Shown here one piece after another: positions 1-8,074 of a DNA stretch of 61,245 nucleotides (its first letter is position 1; each line of letters starts with the position of its first letter). A program made the translations under genes and the position numbers. Origin of the DNA: Clostridiales bacterium (GTDB lineage: Bacteria > Bacillota > Clostridia > Lachnospirales > Lachnospiraceae); contig JAHAFI010000018.1 in assembly GCA_018374355.1 (NCBI GenBank), positions 1-61,245 of the forward strand, given 5' to 3'. Under the pieces are notes generated by a model, which had not been told where the DNA came from, searched no databases, and saw nothing but the letters and a program-made list of their open reading frames with translations.

Positions 1-101
1 AAATGCAAGGCAATCCCGAGACATACGAGCGCCGCACTGCATGAAATGCAGTGTGTGTGCATGCATTTGTGACTATGAAGGACAGGGTCCTGAATAGTTG
101 C
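1..101 (+). mobile_element. MITE copy A, truncated by window edge
   Basis: This is the right-hand two thirds of the 144-bp inverted-repeat element seen whole at 6641-6784, in the same orientation. It contains the inner GCATGAAATGC palindrome, the GGACAGGGTCC palindrome and the terminal CTGAATAGTTGC end. The left end lies outside the window. It sits directly upstream of the acyltransferase gene. Confidence 0.8.
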
Positions 102-139
102 GAATATTATACCGAACGGTAAACCGAAGGAGGTTACTT

Positions 140-880
140 ATGCTGCGTTTTATGTTAGTTTGTATTTGTGTTGTGGGATATCTGATTTTGTCGATACCCC
201 TTCTGCTGGTGGAATGGCTGATCGGGAAGTTTCATCCCCATGCCAAAGATATCAGTTCCCTTCGCATTATTCAGGCAGTTTTCAAGTTTATCCTGTGGAT
301 CACAGGAGTAAAGGTCACGGTGATCGGCGAAGAAAATGTTCCCAAGAATCAGGCGGTTGTCTATATCGGCAATCACAGAAGTTTCTTTGATATCCTTCTC
401 ACCTATACCCGTTGTCCCGGACTGACCGGCTATATTGCAAAAGCTGAAATGGAGAAAATTCCTCTGCTGTCCAACTGGATGAAGTATCTTCATTGCCTGT
501 TTCTGGACAGAAAGGATATAAAGAAGGGGCTGAAGACGATTCTTACCGGAATCGAAAAGATTAAATCGGGGATTTCCATTTGTATTTTCCCTGAAGGGAC
601 GAGAAACCGGAGCGAGAGCGATCTGGATTTGATGGAATTTCATGAAGGCAGCTTTAAGCTGGCAACCAAAACGGATTGTCCCATCATTCCCATTGCCATG
701 AATAATACGGTTTCCATTTTCGAAAAACAGTTTCCGAGGATTAAAAAAACTCATGTGGTGATCGAATACTGCAAGCCGATCATTCCCTCCCAGCTTGCGA
801 AGGAGGATAAAAAATTCATCGGAAAATATGTGCAGGGTGTGATTCTGGACACTTTGAAAAAAAATGAATCTCTGGTATAG
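140..880 (+). CDS. plsC: 1-acyl-sn-glycerol-3-phosphate acyltransferase (PlsC family)
   Basis: Membrane acyltransferase that adds the second acyl chain to lysophosphatidic acid in phospholipid synthesis. The 246-residue product has a hydrophobic N-terminus (about residues 3-27), the catalytic HX4D motif (H79, D84) and the EGTR substrate-binding motif at 152-155, in the usual family order and spacing. I place the start at 140 because AAGGAGG lies six bases upstream; an in-frame start at 98 has no ribosome site and would begin inside the end of the upstream repeat. It stands alone and converges on murF with a shared terminator. The exact acyl acceptor is assigned from the family only. Confidence 0.88.
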   Translation: MLRFMLVCICVVGYLILSIPLLLVEWLIGKFHPHAKDISSLRIIQAVFKFILWITGVKVTVIGEENVPKNQAVVYIGNHRSFFDILLTYTRCPGLTGYIAKAEMEKIPLLSNWMKYLHCLFLDRKDIKKGLKTILTGIEKIKSGISICIFPEGTRNRSESDLDLMEFHEGSFKLATKTDCPIIPIAMNNTVSIFEKQFPRIKKTHVVIEYCKPIIPSQLAKEDKKFIGKYVQGVILDTLKKNESLV

Positions 881-890
881 CTGCTAAAAA

Positions 891-930
891 AGGGTGTTTT
901 CCCAACGAAATTTTGTTGGAAAAACACCCT
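891..930. terminator. Bidirectional terminator between plsC and murF
   Basis: A 16-bp near-perfect stem (891-906 with 915-930) with an 8-base loop. A-rich and T-rich flanks on both sides let it stop the plus-strand acyltransferase and minus-strand murF. Confidence 0.85.
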
Positions 931-940
931 CATTTTCTCT

Positions 941-2311
941 TTACTGTTTCTGCAGCGCCTCCACTACACGGCCAAAATCCATAAAATGAGAGGCCTTTAC
1001 AAGAATCGTATCCTTCTCCTCCACCAGTTCCGGCAGTTTTGAAAGCAGCTCCTCCGGATTCTCCAGATGTACCACTTTCAGGCTGCTGTTCTCTTTCTCT
1101 GCGGCTTCTGCCATATGGCGGCACAAATCTCCCACGCAGATCAAAAGATCAATTCCCGCGGCTGCGGCAAAAGCTCCCACTTCAGCATGAAGCGCCGCTT
1201 CATTCACTCCCAGCTCTCCCATATCGCCCAATATGGCAGTCTTTCTTCCCAGAGCGTCCTTCAGGATTTCCAGAGAGGCTTTCATGGACATGGGGTTGGC
1301 ATTGTAGCAGTCATCTACAATCGTATATTTTTCCGTCTCGATGATATGGAAACGGCCGCCCAGCGGCTGAAGGCTTTCAATTCCTTCTTTGATTTCTTCC
1401 AGAGTCATTTTGCAGGTGAGACCCACTGCCGTTCCTGCCAGAGCATTATAGACCATATGGCGTCCGGGAATGGGAACTACTACGGAAAATTCCCCCTCCG
1501 GCGTATGGATTCTGCAGGAAATACCTTTCAATCCCCTGCTCTCAATCTCATCCGCGTAAATCGGATGCCGGGAATCTAATCCGAAAAAGACGGGAGCTTT
1601 CCCCTGAACCTCACTTACTGTCCCAAGTTTATCATCATCTCCGTTCAGAATCACGGAAGCATTTTCCTTCAGGTGATCGAAGACCTCTGTTTTCGCTTTC
1701 AGTACACCGTCCCTGTCTCCCAGATTTTCCAGATGGCAGGTTCCGATATTGGTAATCACGCAGATGTCCGGTCTTGCAATGGCAGCCAGACGGTGCATCT
1801 CGTCAAAGTCACTGATTCCCATTTCCAAAACTGCGATTTCATCCTCTTCCCGCAGACGGAAAACTGTCAGCGGAAGTCCCAGCTCATTGTTGAAATTCCC
1901 CTGTGTTTTCAGTACGCGGTATTTCCGGCTCAGCACGGAAGCGATCATTTCCTTTGTGCTGGTTTTTCCCACGCTTCCGGTAATTCCCACTACCGGAATC
2001 TGAAGCTGATCCAGATAATAGGCCGCCAGATCCTTCACTGCCTGAAGGGACGATGCAACCTGAACGTAAGGAAAATCTGCACCCTCCAGTTCCTTTTCCG
2101 AAAGTGTGCCCAGCGCTCCGGCTGCCATTACCTGAGGAATAAAATCATGGCCGTCCGCTCTCGCTCCCTTAATCGGGACAAACAGACCTCCCTCTTCCAC
2201 TTTCCGGCTGTCGGAGGTAATCGCTGTGACACAAATGTTTTTCTTTTCCTCCGGTCCCCGGTAGATTCCGTGACATGCCTGTGCAATATGTTCCAGTGTA
2301 AGATTTTTCAT
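941..2311 (-). CDS. murF: UDP-N-acetylmuramoyl-tripeptide--D-alanyl-D-alanine ligase (MurF)
   Basis: Cytoplasmic Mur ligase that adds the D-Ala-D-Ala dipeptide to the UDP-MurNAc tripeptide, the last soluble step of peptidoglycan precursor synthesis. The 456 residues match family length. The ATP-binding loop GITGSVGKTS sits near 109-118, and the DDCYNANP Mur motif follows in the central domain. It starts 13 bases after the ddl stop, so the enzyme that makes the dipeptide and the enzyme that uses it are co-transcribed. The ribosome site (GGCGGG) is weak, consistent with translational coupling to ddl. Confidence 0.96.
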   Translation of the reverse strand: MKNLTLEHIAQACHGIYRGPEEKKNICVTAITSDSRKVEEGGLFVPIKGARADGHDFIPQVMAAGALGTLSEKELEGADFPYVQVASSLQAVKDLAAYYLDQLQIPVVGITGSVGKTSTKEMIASVLSRKYRVLKTQGNFNNELGLPLTVFRLREEDEIAVLEMGISDFDEMHRLAAIARPDICVITNIGTCHLENLGDRDGVLKAKTEVFDHLKENASVILNGDDDKLGTVSEVQGKAPVFFGLDSRHPIYADEIESRGLKGISCRIHTPEGEFSVVVPIPGRHMVYNALAGTAVGLTCKMTLEEIKEGIESLQPLGGRFHIIETEKYTIVDDCYNANPMSMKASLEILKDALGRKTAILGDMGELGVNEAALHAEVGAFAAAAGIDLLICVGDLCRHMAEAAEKENSSLKVVHLENPEELLSKLPELVEEKDTILVKASHFMDFGRVVEALQKQ

Positions 2312-2324
2312 TTTTCAGCCCGCC

Positions 2325-3359
2325 TTATTCATATTTTTTAAGAGAAGTGTAAATCAGTTCCTCACAGAGTTTGGGAAAATCCATGCCCAGAACCGCTGCC
2401 TCCTGAGGCAGAAGGCTGGTAGGCGTCATGCCCGGAAGTGTATTTGCCTCCAGACAGTACATGGAACCGTTCTCCTTCATCATAAAGTCCAGCCGGGCAT
2501 ATGCCTGAATGCCCAGAGCTTCACAGCCCATCTCTGCATACTTCTGCATCTGTCTGGTCTGCTCTTCTGTAATTTCCGCCGGACAGGTCTCCACTGCCGC
2601 CCCTGCGGAATATTTGTTTTTATAGTCGTAGAAGCCTTCCACCGGCGCAATCTCAATAACCGGATATGCTTTTCCTTCTACCACTCCCACAGAAAATTCT
2701 CTTCCCGCAATATACTCTTCCACAATCACCTGATCTTCATATGAGAAAGCGCCCTTCAGGGCTTCCTCATATTCTTCCTTATCATGGGTTATGTAAACTC
2801 CCACACTAGAACCGCCGCAGCAGGTTTTTACCACCAGTGGAAATTCCATCCCATAGCTTTCCGGGCTTTTGAAACCACTTCCCTTTACCAGTGTGATTCC
2901 CTTGGGAGTTGGCACCCCGGCTGCTGCGAAAAGCTTCTTTGTGATGGCTTTATCCATAGCCATGGCGCTGCTCAGATAATCGGTTCCCGTATATTTGATC
3001 TGTTCCAGTTCAAAGACAGCCTGAACCTTTCCATCCTCGCCGTTTGCACCGTGAAGAGCCATAAAAACCACATCTGCTCCCTTGCAAAGCTCCATCACCT
3101 TCGGGCCGAAAAATCCTCTTCTCTGTGCTGCTGTGGATTTCACTTTATCGTTGAAGCTGCGGATATATTCTGCGGCCTGATCCACATCATATTCCCCGTC
3201 AAAAGCTGTATCCGGCTGTGCATCCTCTCTTCCGAAAAATACATCCACCAGAATCGCCTGATGGCCTCTCTGACGAAGCGCCTTACATATATCGGTTCCC
3301 GATACAATCGAAACGTCTCTCTCTGTGCTGGTTCCTCCTGCCAATACTACAATTTTCAT
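2325..3359 (-). CDS. ddl: D-alanine--D-alanine ligase
   Basis: ATP-grasp enzyme that joins two D-alanines for peptidoglycan. The 344-residue protein begins with the Ddl-type segment VLAGGTSTERDVS and carries the C-terminal EANTLPGMTPTSL metal/substrate motif. A GGAGAGAG ribosome site precedes the ATG. It is first in the ddl-murF pair. No promoter is certain: a TATAAA box near 3388 overlaps the tail of the L,D-transpeptidase terminator, so partial readthrough is also possible. Nothing suggests a D-Ala-D-Lac (vancomycin-resistance) ligase, since no vanH or vanX neighbour is present. Confidence 0.95.
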   Translation of the reverse strand: MKIVVLAGGTSTERDVSIVSGTDICKALRQRGHQAILVDVFFGREDAQPDTAFDGEYDVDQAAEYIRSFNDKVKSTAAQRRGFFGPKVMELCKGADVVFMALHGANGEDGKVQAVFELEQIKYTGTDYLSSAMAMDKAITKKLFAAAGVPTPKGITLVKGSGFKSPESYGMEFPLVVKTCCGGSSVGVYITHDKEEYEEALKGAFSYEDQVIVEEYIAGREFSVGVVEGKAYPVIEIAPVEGFYDYKNKYSAGAAVETCPAEITEEQTRQMQKYAEMGCEALGIQAYARLDFMMKENGSMYCLEANTLPGMTPTSLLPQEAAVLGMDFPKLCEELIYTSLKKYE

Positions 3360-3394
3360 CTCTGTTTGTCCTCTCTCTCCTGTTTATAACCTTT

Positions 3395-3437
3395 AAAAAG
3401 CCGCTGCAGTTTTCCCGCCGGGAATTCCTGCAGCGGC
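3395..3437 (-). terminator. Terminator of the L,D-transpeptidase gene
   Basis: A 10-bp GC-rich stem (3400-3409 with 3428-3437). On the minus strand it is followed by five T residues, downstream of the L,D-transpeptidase stop and of MITE copy B. Confidence 0.85.
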
Positions 3438-3456
3438 CGTCGTATATTTTTATTCA

Positions 3457-3510
3457 GTAACTATTCAGAACCCTGTCCTTCATAGTCACAGTGACCTTCT
3501 GGACAGTTAC
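3457..3510 (-). mobile_element. MITE copy B, 54-bp internal-deletion derivative
   Basis: Both ends of the element are kept (GTAACTATTCAG at 3457, CAGTTAC at 3510) but the roughly 90-bp core is missing. Flanking 8-mers TTTATTCA (3449-3456) and TTCATTCA (3511-3518) match at 7 of 8 positions, as expected for an old target-site duplication. It sits in the 3' untranslated region of the L,D-transpeptidase transcript. Confidence 0.78.
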
Positions 3511-3523
3511 TTCATTCACTATC

Positions 3524-4936
3524 TTAATATACAATAACCGGTGTACCAATTTCAACTGTATTAAATATTTTCTCTGCATTTGCCGTCGGCGTGTTTACGC
3601 AGCCATGGGAACCGTTGGTTTTATAGATTTCTCCGCCGTACTCTGTACGCCAAGTATCCGCATCGTGGATTCCCACATTTCCTACAAACGGCATCCAGTA
3701 AGTTACCGGCTGCTTATAGCCTTCGCCCTCCAGCACATCGGGGCTCTTCTTCGCATCGATCGCCCAGACACTGCCGGATGGTGTCTCATACCCCTTAGAT
3801 GGATTTCCCGTAACAATGGGGGTATCCACGATCAGCGCGCCGTCCTTGTAGCACCACATCCGCTGTTCCTCCAGACTGATCTCCACATAAGTCCCGCCGA
3901 TATCATTGGTATCTCTGCATTTTCCCTCATACAGATATACCGGCTCGATGGTTCCTGTCTGCCCTTCCAGAATCGCTGCCACCAGCGCATCCGTTGTTTC
4001 TTTTTTCTTCATAACCCAGCCGTAGTCTCCGCCCTTCAGCGTGATTTTTTCACCGGCATAGGTGGTAAATTCATGGGTCAAGCCAAAGGTGTCGTATTTG
4101 TATGCCAACTGCTGTACAAACTCTGCCGCCTTCTCCTTGCTGATGGTCCACTGTCCTTCCTCTTCTCCCCAGATAATCCAGTCTTTGACCACGGATGCAT
4201 CCACCTTCTCTGTCCTGTCACCGAAGTCATAGGTCAGGTTGGTTTTCATCATCTTATTTTTGGCATCCCTCTCGCTGATCAGCCCTTCATTATCCTGATA
4301 TACGGAAGGTTTCAGATAGCAGCCCAGCTCTTCCAGATTAATCTCGGTTTTTCCCGTATCAATAGCCTCGATAATCGCCGCCTTCATTTTTTCCCGGTCA
4401 ATGGTGTTTCCCACTACCTCCGGAACAATTTCATACAGACCGTCCTTTTCCTGAATATACGCATCCTGAGGCGCCACTACGTTTTCCTCCTGAAAGCAGC
4501 TCATATCGTCTAAAATGCCGTCCAGCAGGCTCTGATCGTAAGTAGTATTCGCAGCCAGCTCGAAGCTGCTTTCATTGGAAAGGGAGGTAATCCATTTCCA
4601 ATGATCCTGCTCTTCCATCAGTTCGTCTACTTTATTATCATCCACATAGGTCATATTTACCTGAATTGCGGAAATCGTCTCTGTTTTTCCATCCAGCTCC
4701 ACGACCCGCAGCTTGTATTCTCCAATCCGGTCCTGAATGATATCCTTCACCTGTTTTACGGTTTTATTGCTGCTGTCGATTCCGTTGATGGTGGTTCCCT
4801 TCAAAAAATGGCTGGAAAAATAAAAAGATACACCCAGATAACCGATGAGCATGATCAGCACATAGCCAATCAGAATTCCCAGCACAATTTTTTTTGCTTT
4901 TCCGCTTTTCGCCGCTTTTCCTCTTTTTTTCGCCAT
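3524..4936 (-). CDS. L,D-transpeptidase (YkuD) with putative peptidoglycan-binding region
   Basis: Cell-wall enzyme expected to form 3-3 cross-links or attach proteins to peptidoglycan. The 470-residue protein has a lysine-rich N-terminus, one membrane segment (about 17-39), a long extracytoplasmic region resembling tandem PG_binding_4 domains, and a C-terminal YkuD domain with the catalytic SHGCVN motif and an upstream HD (GIHDADTW). This is a type II membrane topology. I start at 4936, where TAAGGGA is correctly spaced; the ATG at 4957 has no spaced ribosome site. A promoter lies at 4987-5015. Confidence 0.92.
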   Translation of the reverse strand: MAKKRGKAAKSGKAKKIVLGILIGYVLIMLIGYLGVSFYFSSHFLKGTTINGIDSSNKTVKQVKDIIQDRIGEYKLRVVELDGKTETISAIQVNMTYVDDNKVDELMEEQDHWKWITSLSNESSFELAANTTYDQSLLDGILDDMSCFQEENVVAPQDAYIQEKDGLYEIVPEVVGNTIDREKMKAAIIEAIDTGKTEINLEELGCYLKPSVYQDNEGLISERDAKNKMMKTNLTYDFGDRTEKVDASVVKDWIIWGEEEGQWTISKEKAAEFVQQLAYKYDTFGLTHEFTTYAGEKITLKGGDYGWVMKKKETTDALVAAILEGQTGTIEPVYLYEGKCRDTNDIGGTYVEISLEEQRMWCYKDGALIVDTPIVTGNPSKGYETPSGSVWAIDAKKSPDVLEGEGYKQPVTYWMPFVGNVGIHDADTWRTEYGGEIYKTNGSHGCVNTPTANAEKIFNTVEIGTPVIVY

Positions 4937-4986
4937 AAATAATCCCTTACTTTCCATATCCCTTACATCTGAATGCTGCTGTATTC

Positions 4987-5015
4987 ATTTTATCACTGAA
5001 CAAATCCCGGGTAAA
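4987..5015 (-). promoter_or_regulatory. Promoter of the L,D-transpeptidase gene
   Basis: Minus-strand TTTACC (5010-5015), 17-bp spacer, TAAAAT (4987-4992), about 50 bases before the start codon. Confidence 0.65.
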
Positions 5016-5109
5016 GCAGTTTAAAAAAAAGTAAGAAACTCTTAACCATTCTGATTAGTATTGGCTCTTTGGCCGGCGCCCTGCCTCCCCGGTAGGAATA
5101 GATATAAGA

Positions 5110-5137
5110 AAGAGTGCTACGGACAGGCAGCACTCTT
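5110..5137 (-). terminator. Terminator of the aminotransferase gene
   Basis: A 9-bp perfect stem (5110-5118 with 5129-5137) followed on the minus strand by a T-rich run, 12 bases after the aminotransferase stop codon. Confidence 0.8.
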
Positions 5138-5148
5138 CCAAATTTATC

Positions 5149-6432
5149 TTATGCATTTAAAAGTTTTTCTATGCTTACTAGTTTCACACTGAGCACGAAA
5201 ATCTGTGCTGCCACTTCCAGCTCTTCCACAGTTGGGAAGGACGGCGCAATACGAATATTGCTGTCTTTCGGGTCTTTTCCATAAGGATAGGTAGCGCCTG
5301 CACCTGTCATGGTAAGACCGGCCTCTTTGGCCTTTGCCACGATTGCTTTCGCACATCCGTCCATGGAATCAAAGGAAATGAAATATCCTCCCAGCGGTCT
5401 GGTCCAACTGCCGATCTCCAGTCCGCCCAGCTCACGGTCCAGAACCTCCAGAACCTTCTCGAATTTCGGGCGCAGGATGTCCGCATGTTTTCTCATGTGG
5501 TTGTACATTCCCTGCATATCTTTAAAGAAACGCACATGGCGAAGCTGATTCAGCTTGTCGTGCCCGATGGTCTGAATCGCCATAAAGCGTTTTGCATCTG
5601 CCAAGTTTGCCTCGGATGCTGCCAGCGCCGCAATACCGGAACCCGGGAAAGATACCTTAGATGTGGAAATGAATTTGAATACCATGTCCGGATTTCCTGC
5701 TTTCACACACTCATTCAGAAGTTCCAGAATGATATCATGTTTGTCATCATACAGATGATGAATGGAGTATGCATTATCCCAGAAAATACGGAAATCCTTT
5801 GCCGCCGGTTTCAGATGGGCAAATCTTTTTACGGTCTCATCAGAATAGGAAATACCGGATGGGTTGGAGTATTTCGGCACGCACCAGATTCCCTTGATGG
5901 AATCATCCTCTGCTACCAGTTTTTCTACCATATCCATATCCGGTCCTGTTTCCAGAAGGGGAACATTGATCATCTCGATGCCGAAAAATTCCGTGATGGC
6001 AAAATGACGGTCATATCCCGGTACCGGGCAGAGGAATTTTACCTTATCCAGCTTGCTCCATGGCGTATTTCCCATGATTCCTTTAGTCATAGCCCGGGCT
6101 ACGGTATCAAACATCACGTTCAGGCTGGAGTTTCCGTAGATCAGGATGTTCCGCTCCGGAACCTCTGACATATCAGCCAGCAGTTTTCTTGCGTCACTGA
6201 TACCGTCCAAAATCCCATAGTTTCTGCAGTCATTTCCATCGGAGCTTACCAGATCCGTTTCACTGTTCAGAATATCCATCATTCCAAGGCTCAAATCAAG
6301 CTGGGATTTTGACGGTTTTCCACGGGACATATCCAACTGCAGACCTTTCCCTTTTACCTCTTCAAACTGCTTTTCCAATGTTTCCTTTAATGAAAGTAAC
6401 TTTTCTTTACTTAACTTGCTATACGGTTTCAT
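5149..6432 (-). CDS. PLP-dependent aspartate-type aminotransferase
   Basis: Cytoplasmic fold-type I aminotransferase of 427 residues. It resembles the group long annotated as class Ic aspartate aminotransferase (PF12897), with the segments MSRGKPSKSQLDLS, YSNPSG (substrate/PLP contact), WDNAY and STSKVSFPGSG, whose lysine should bind PLP. The likely role is aspartate/2-oxoglutarate transamination; the amino-acid preference cannot be read from sequence. The start at 6432 has a GGAGGAG ribosome site; the GTG 15 bases upstream lies inside that site and is rejected. A TATAAT box at 6472-6477 is a likely -10 element, but its -35 is poor. Confidence 0.87.
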   Translation of the reverse strand: MKPYSKLSKEKLLSLKETLEKQFEEVKGKGLQLDMSRGKPSKSQLDLSLGMMDILNSETDLVSSDGNDCRNYGILDGISDARKLLADMSEVPERNILIYGNSSLNVMFDTVARAMTKGIMGNTPWSKLDKVKFLCPVPGYDRHFAITEFFGIEMINVPLLETGPDMDMVEKLVAEDDSIKGIWCVPKYSNPSGISYSDETVKRFAHLKPAAKDFRIFWDNAYSIHHLYDDKHDIILELLNECVKAGNPDMVFKFISTSKVSFPGSGIAALAASEANLADAKRFMAIQTIGHDKLNQLRHVRFFKDMQGMYNHMRKHADILRPKFEKVLEVLDRELGGLEIGSWTRPLGGYFISFDSMDGCAKAIVAKAKEAGLTMTGAGATYPYGKDPKDSNIRIAPSFPTVEELEVAAQIFVLSVKLVSIEKLLNA

Positions 6433-6509
6433 AGGGCTCCTCCTCACAAATTCATCATATTTCCTCTATCAATTATACTTCGCTTATCTGTCGAAAACGA
6501 TGCATAAGT

Positions 6510-6636
6510 CAAAAACCCCGCTGCAAGCAACGGGCATCAAATTTGTAGCGCTGCAAAGCAGCGGGGTATTTGACCCTCGCAGCAGTCACCAAATGGATAT
6601 GCAAGCATATCCGCTTGGCTCGTTGCCTGCGGGAAT
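6510..6636 (+). repeat. E2 repeat, longest copy
   Basis: A structured repeat with an inner stem (CCCCGCTGC with GCAGCGGGG) and a GGATATGCAAGCATATCC palindrome. Its right 76 bp recur inverted at 6925-7003 with about two substitutions. Its left 50 bp recur, diverged, at 20068-20118. It abuts MITE copy C. Confidence 0.8.
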
Positions 6637-6640
6637 AATC

Positions 6641-6784
6641 GTAACTGTTCAGAAGGTCACTGTCCCGCGAGGTGTTGACTTGCATTTGCAGGGCAATCCC
6701 GAGACATACGAACGCCAAACTGCATGAAATGCAGTTTGTGTGCATGCATTCGTGACTATGAAGGACAGGGTCCTGAATAGTTAC
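6641..6784 (+). mobile_element. MITE copy C, full length (144 bp)
   Basis: Reference copy of the element. Ends are inverted: GTAACTGTTCAG at the left and CTGAATAGTTAC at the right. Inside are palindromes around TGCATTTGCA and GCATGAAATGC, and GGACAGGGTCC next to the right end. Flanking 8-mers GAATAATC (6633-6640) and AAATAATC (6785-6792) match at 7 of 8 bases. It encodes no convincing protein. The gap 6433-7155 otherwise holds two E2 copies, an AT-rich stretch (6793-6920) without recognisable content, and the methyltransferase promoter. Confidence 0.85.
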
Positions 6785-6924
6785 AAATAATCACTTAAAT
6801 GCTATTCTATGAAGAAACTGATGAAATGTCAAGAACAACTTGCATTTCCTATTTAATTTCATCGTTTTTCTTGTTTTATTTCGTTTTTTATGCAACTTTT
6901 TGTTTATAACTTGCATTTTTATTC

Positions 6925-7003
6925 CCGCAGGCAACGAGCCATGCGGATATGCTTGCATATCCATTTGGCGACTGCTGCGAGGGTCAAATACCCCGGCATT
7001 TTC
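6925..7003 (-). repeat. E2 repeat, partial inverted copy
   Basis: Reverse complement of 6561-6636 with about two mismatches. Together the two copies form a long inverted repeat that brackets MITE copy C and an AT-rich spacer. Confidence 0.85.
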
Positions 7004-7061
7004 CACTTATGGCAGATCCATTTCTTTTTTGTACAGTTACGGGAAAGTTTTCCTTTCTTTC

Positions 7062-7091
7062 TTGAATTTCCTTACGGAGCTGTGGTATGCT
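7062..7091 (+). promoter_or_regulatory. Putative promoter of the methyltransferase gene
   Basis: TTGAAT (7062-7067), 18-bp spacer, TATGCT (7086-7091), about 65 bases before the start codon and outside the repeats. Confidence 0.5.
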
Positions 7092-7155
7092 ATGGTATTA
7101 TCAGATGTAAGAATCAGTCAGAAGATAACTTTTATATAAAGAAAGGATTTTTAAT

Positions 7156-8013
7156 ATGTGGATTGCAGACGGCTGGAAAGATTATGAAGTGATTGACACT
7201 TCCAATGGAGAAAAACTGGAGCGCTGGGGTGATTATATTCTGGTTCGCCCCGATCCTCAGGTAATCTGGGATCTTCCGAAAAAACATCCCGGATGGCGCA
7301 AAAAAAACGGACATTATCACAGAAGCAAAAAAGGCGGCGGAGAATGGGAGTTCTTTCAGCTTCCTGAGCAGTGGTCCATCAACTATAAGGACCTGACCTT
7401 TAACCTGAAGCCCTTCAGCTTTAAGCATACCGGGCTTTTCCCTGAACAGGCGGCAAACTGGGACTGGTTCGGAGATAAGATCCGCAAAGCCGGACGTCCG
7501 ATCAAAGTTCTGAATCTCTTTGCCTATACAGGCGGCGCTACCCTTGCTGCTGCGGCTGCCGGAGCTTCCGTTACCCATGTGGACGCTTCCAAAGGAATGG
7601 TTGGCTGGGCAAAAGAAAACGCCGTATCTTCCGGCCTGAAGGATGCTCCCATCCGCTGGATCGTGGATGACTGCGTAAAATTCGTAGAGCGGGAAATCCG
7701 CCGGGGAAATCATTACGACGGGATTATTATGGACCCCCCTTCCTACGGAAGAGGACCCAAAGGAGAAATCTGGAAGATCGAGGAGGCGATTCATCCGCTG
7801 ATCAAGCTGTGCGCACAGCTTCTCAGTGACGATCCCCTGTTTTTCCTTGTAAACTCCTATACTACAGGGCTGGCTCCTGCTGTTCTTACGTATATGATTG
7901 CAACAGAACTGAAAGAATATAACGGACATGTAGATTCTCAGGAAATCGGACTTCCCGTATCCCAGACCGGACTGGTACTTCCATGCGGAGCGTCCGGGCG
8001 CTGGGAACGGTAG
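7156..8013 (+). CDS. Class I SAM-dependent methyltransferase (RlmI/RlmK-like)
   Basis: Cytoplasmic methyltransferase of 285 residues with the SAM-binding loop LNLFAYTGGAT, an acidic residue after strand 2 (THVDASKG) and a DPPSYGRG catalytic motif. These are typical of the Methyltrans_SAM family that includes 23S rRNA base methylases. A family DPP(S) motif points to a nucleobase target, but the modified position is unknown. AAGAAAGGA is correctly placed before the ATG. It is a single-gene unit between the repeat-rich gap and convergent GH32. Confidence 0.85.
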   Translation: MWIADGWKDYEVIDTSNGEKLERWGDYILVRPDPQVIWDLPKKHPGWRKKNGHYHRSKKGGGEWEFFQLPEQWSINYKDLTFNLKPFSFKHTGLFPEQAANWDWFGDKIRKAGRPIKVLNLFAYTGGATLAAAAAGASVTHVDASKGMVGWAKENAVSSGLKDAPIRWIVDDCVKFVEREIRRGNHYDGIIMDPPSYGRGPKGEIWKIEEAIHPLIKLCAQLLSDDPLFFLVNSYTTGLAPAVLTYMIATELKEYNGHVDSQEIGLPVSQTGLVLPCGASGRWER

Positions 8014-8040
8014 GAAATTTTTTAATACTGAGGCTGCTTT

Positions 8041-8074
8041 TCGGTTTACTGTTATTTCATTACAGTAAACCGAC
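8041..8074. other. Inverted repeat over the end of the GH32 gene
   Basis: A perfect 11-bp stem (TCGGTTTACTG and its complement) spans the GH32 stop codon. No T tract follows on either strand, so it is not a standard intrinsic terminator. It may protect the convergent mRNA 3' ends. Confidence 0.5.

Noticed and set aside
3524..4513. Long plus-strand frames opposite the L,D-transpeptidase and other genes (for example 39883-41190 and 42920-44239)
   Set aside because: They are antisense shadows of strongly conserved genes, with Cys/Phe/His-rich compositions and no ribosome sites.
6509..6745. Short frames in the MITE (peptides like MHTNCISC...VNTSRDS) as real proteins
   Set aside because: Similar peptides can be read in copies C and G, but copy H breaks the frame and no ribosome site is present. 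The conservation is of palindromic DNA, not of codons.
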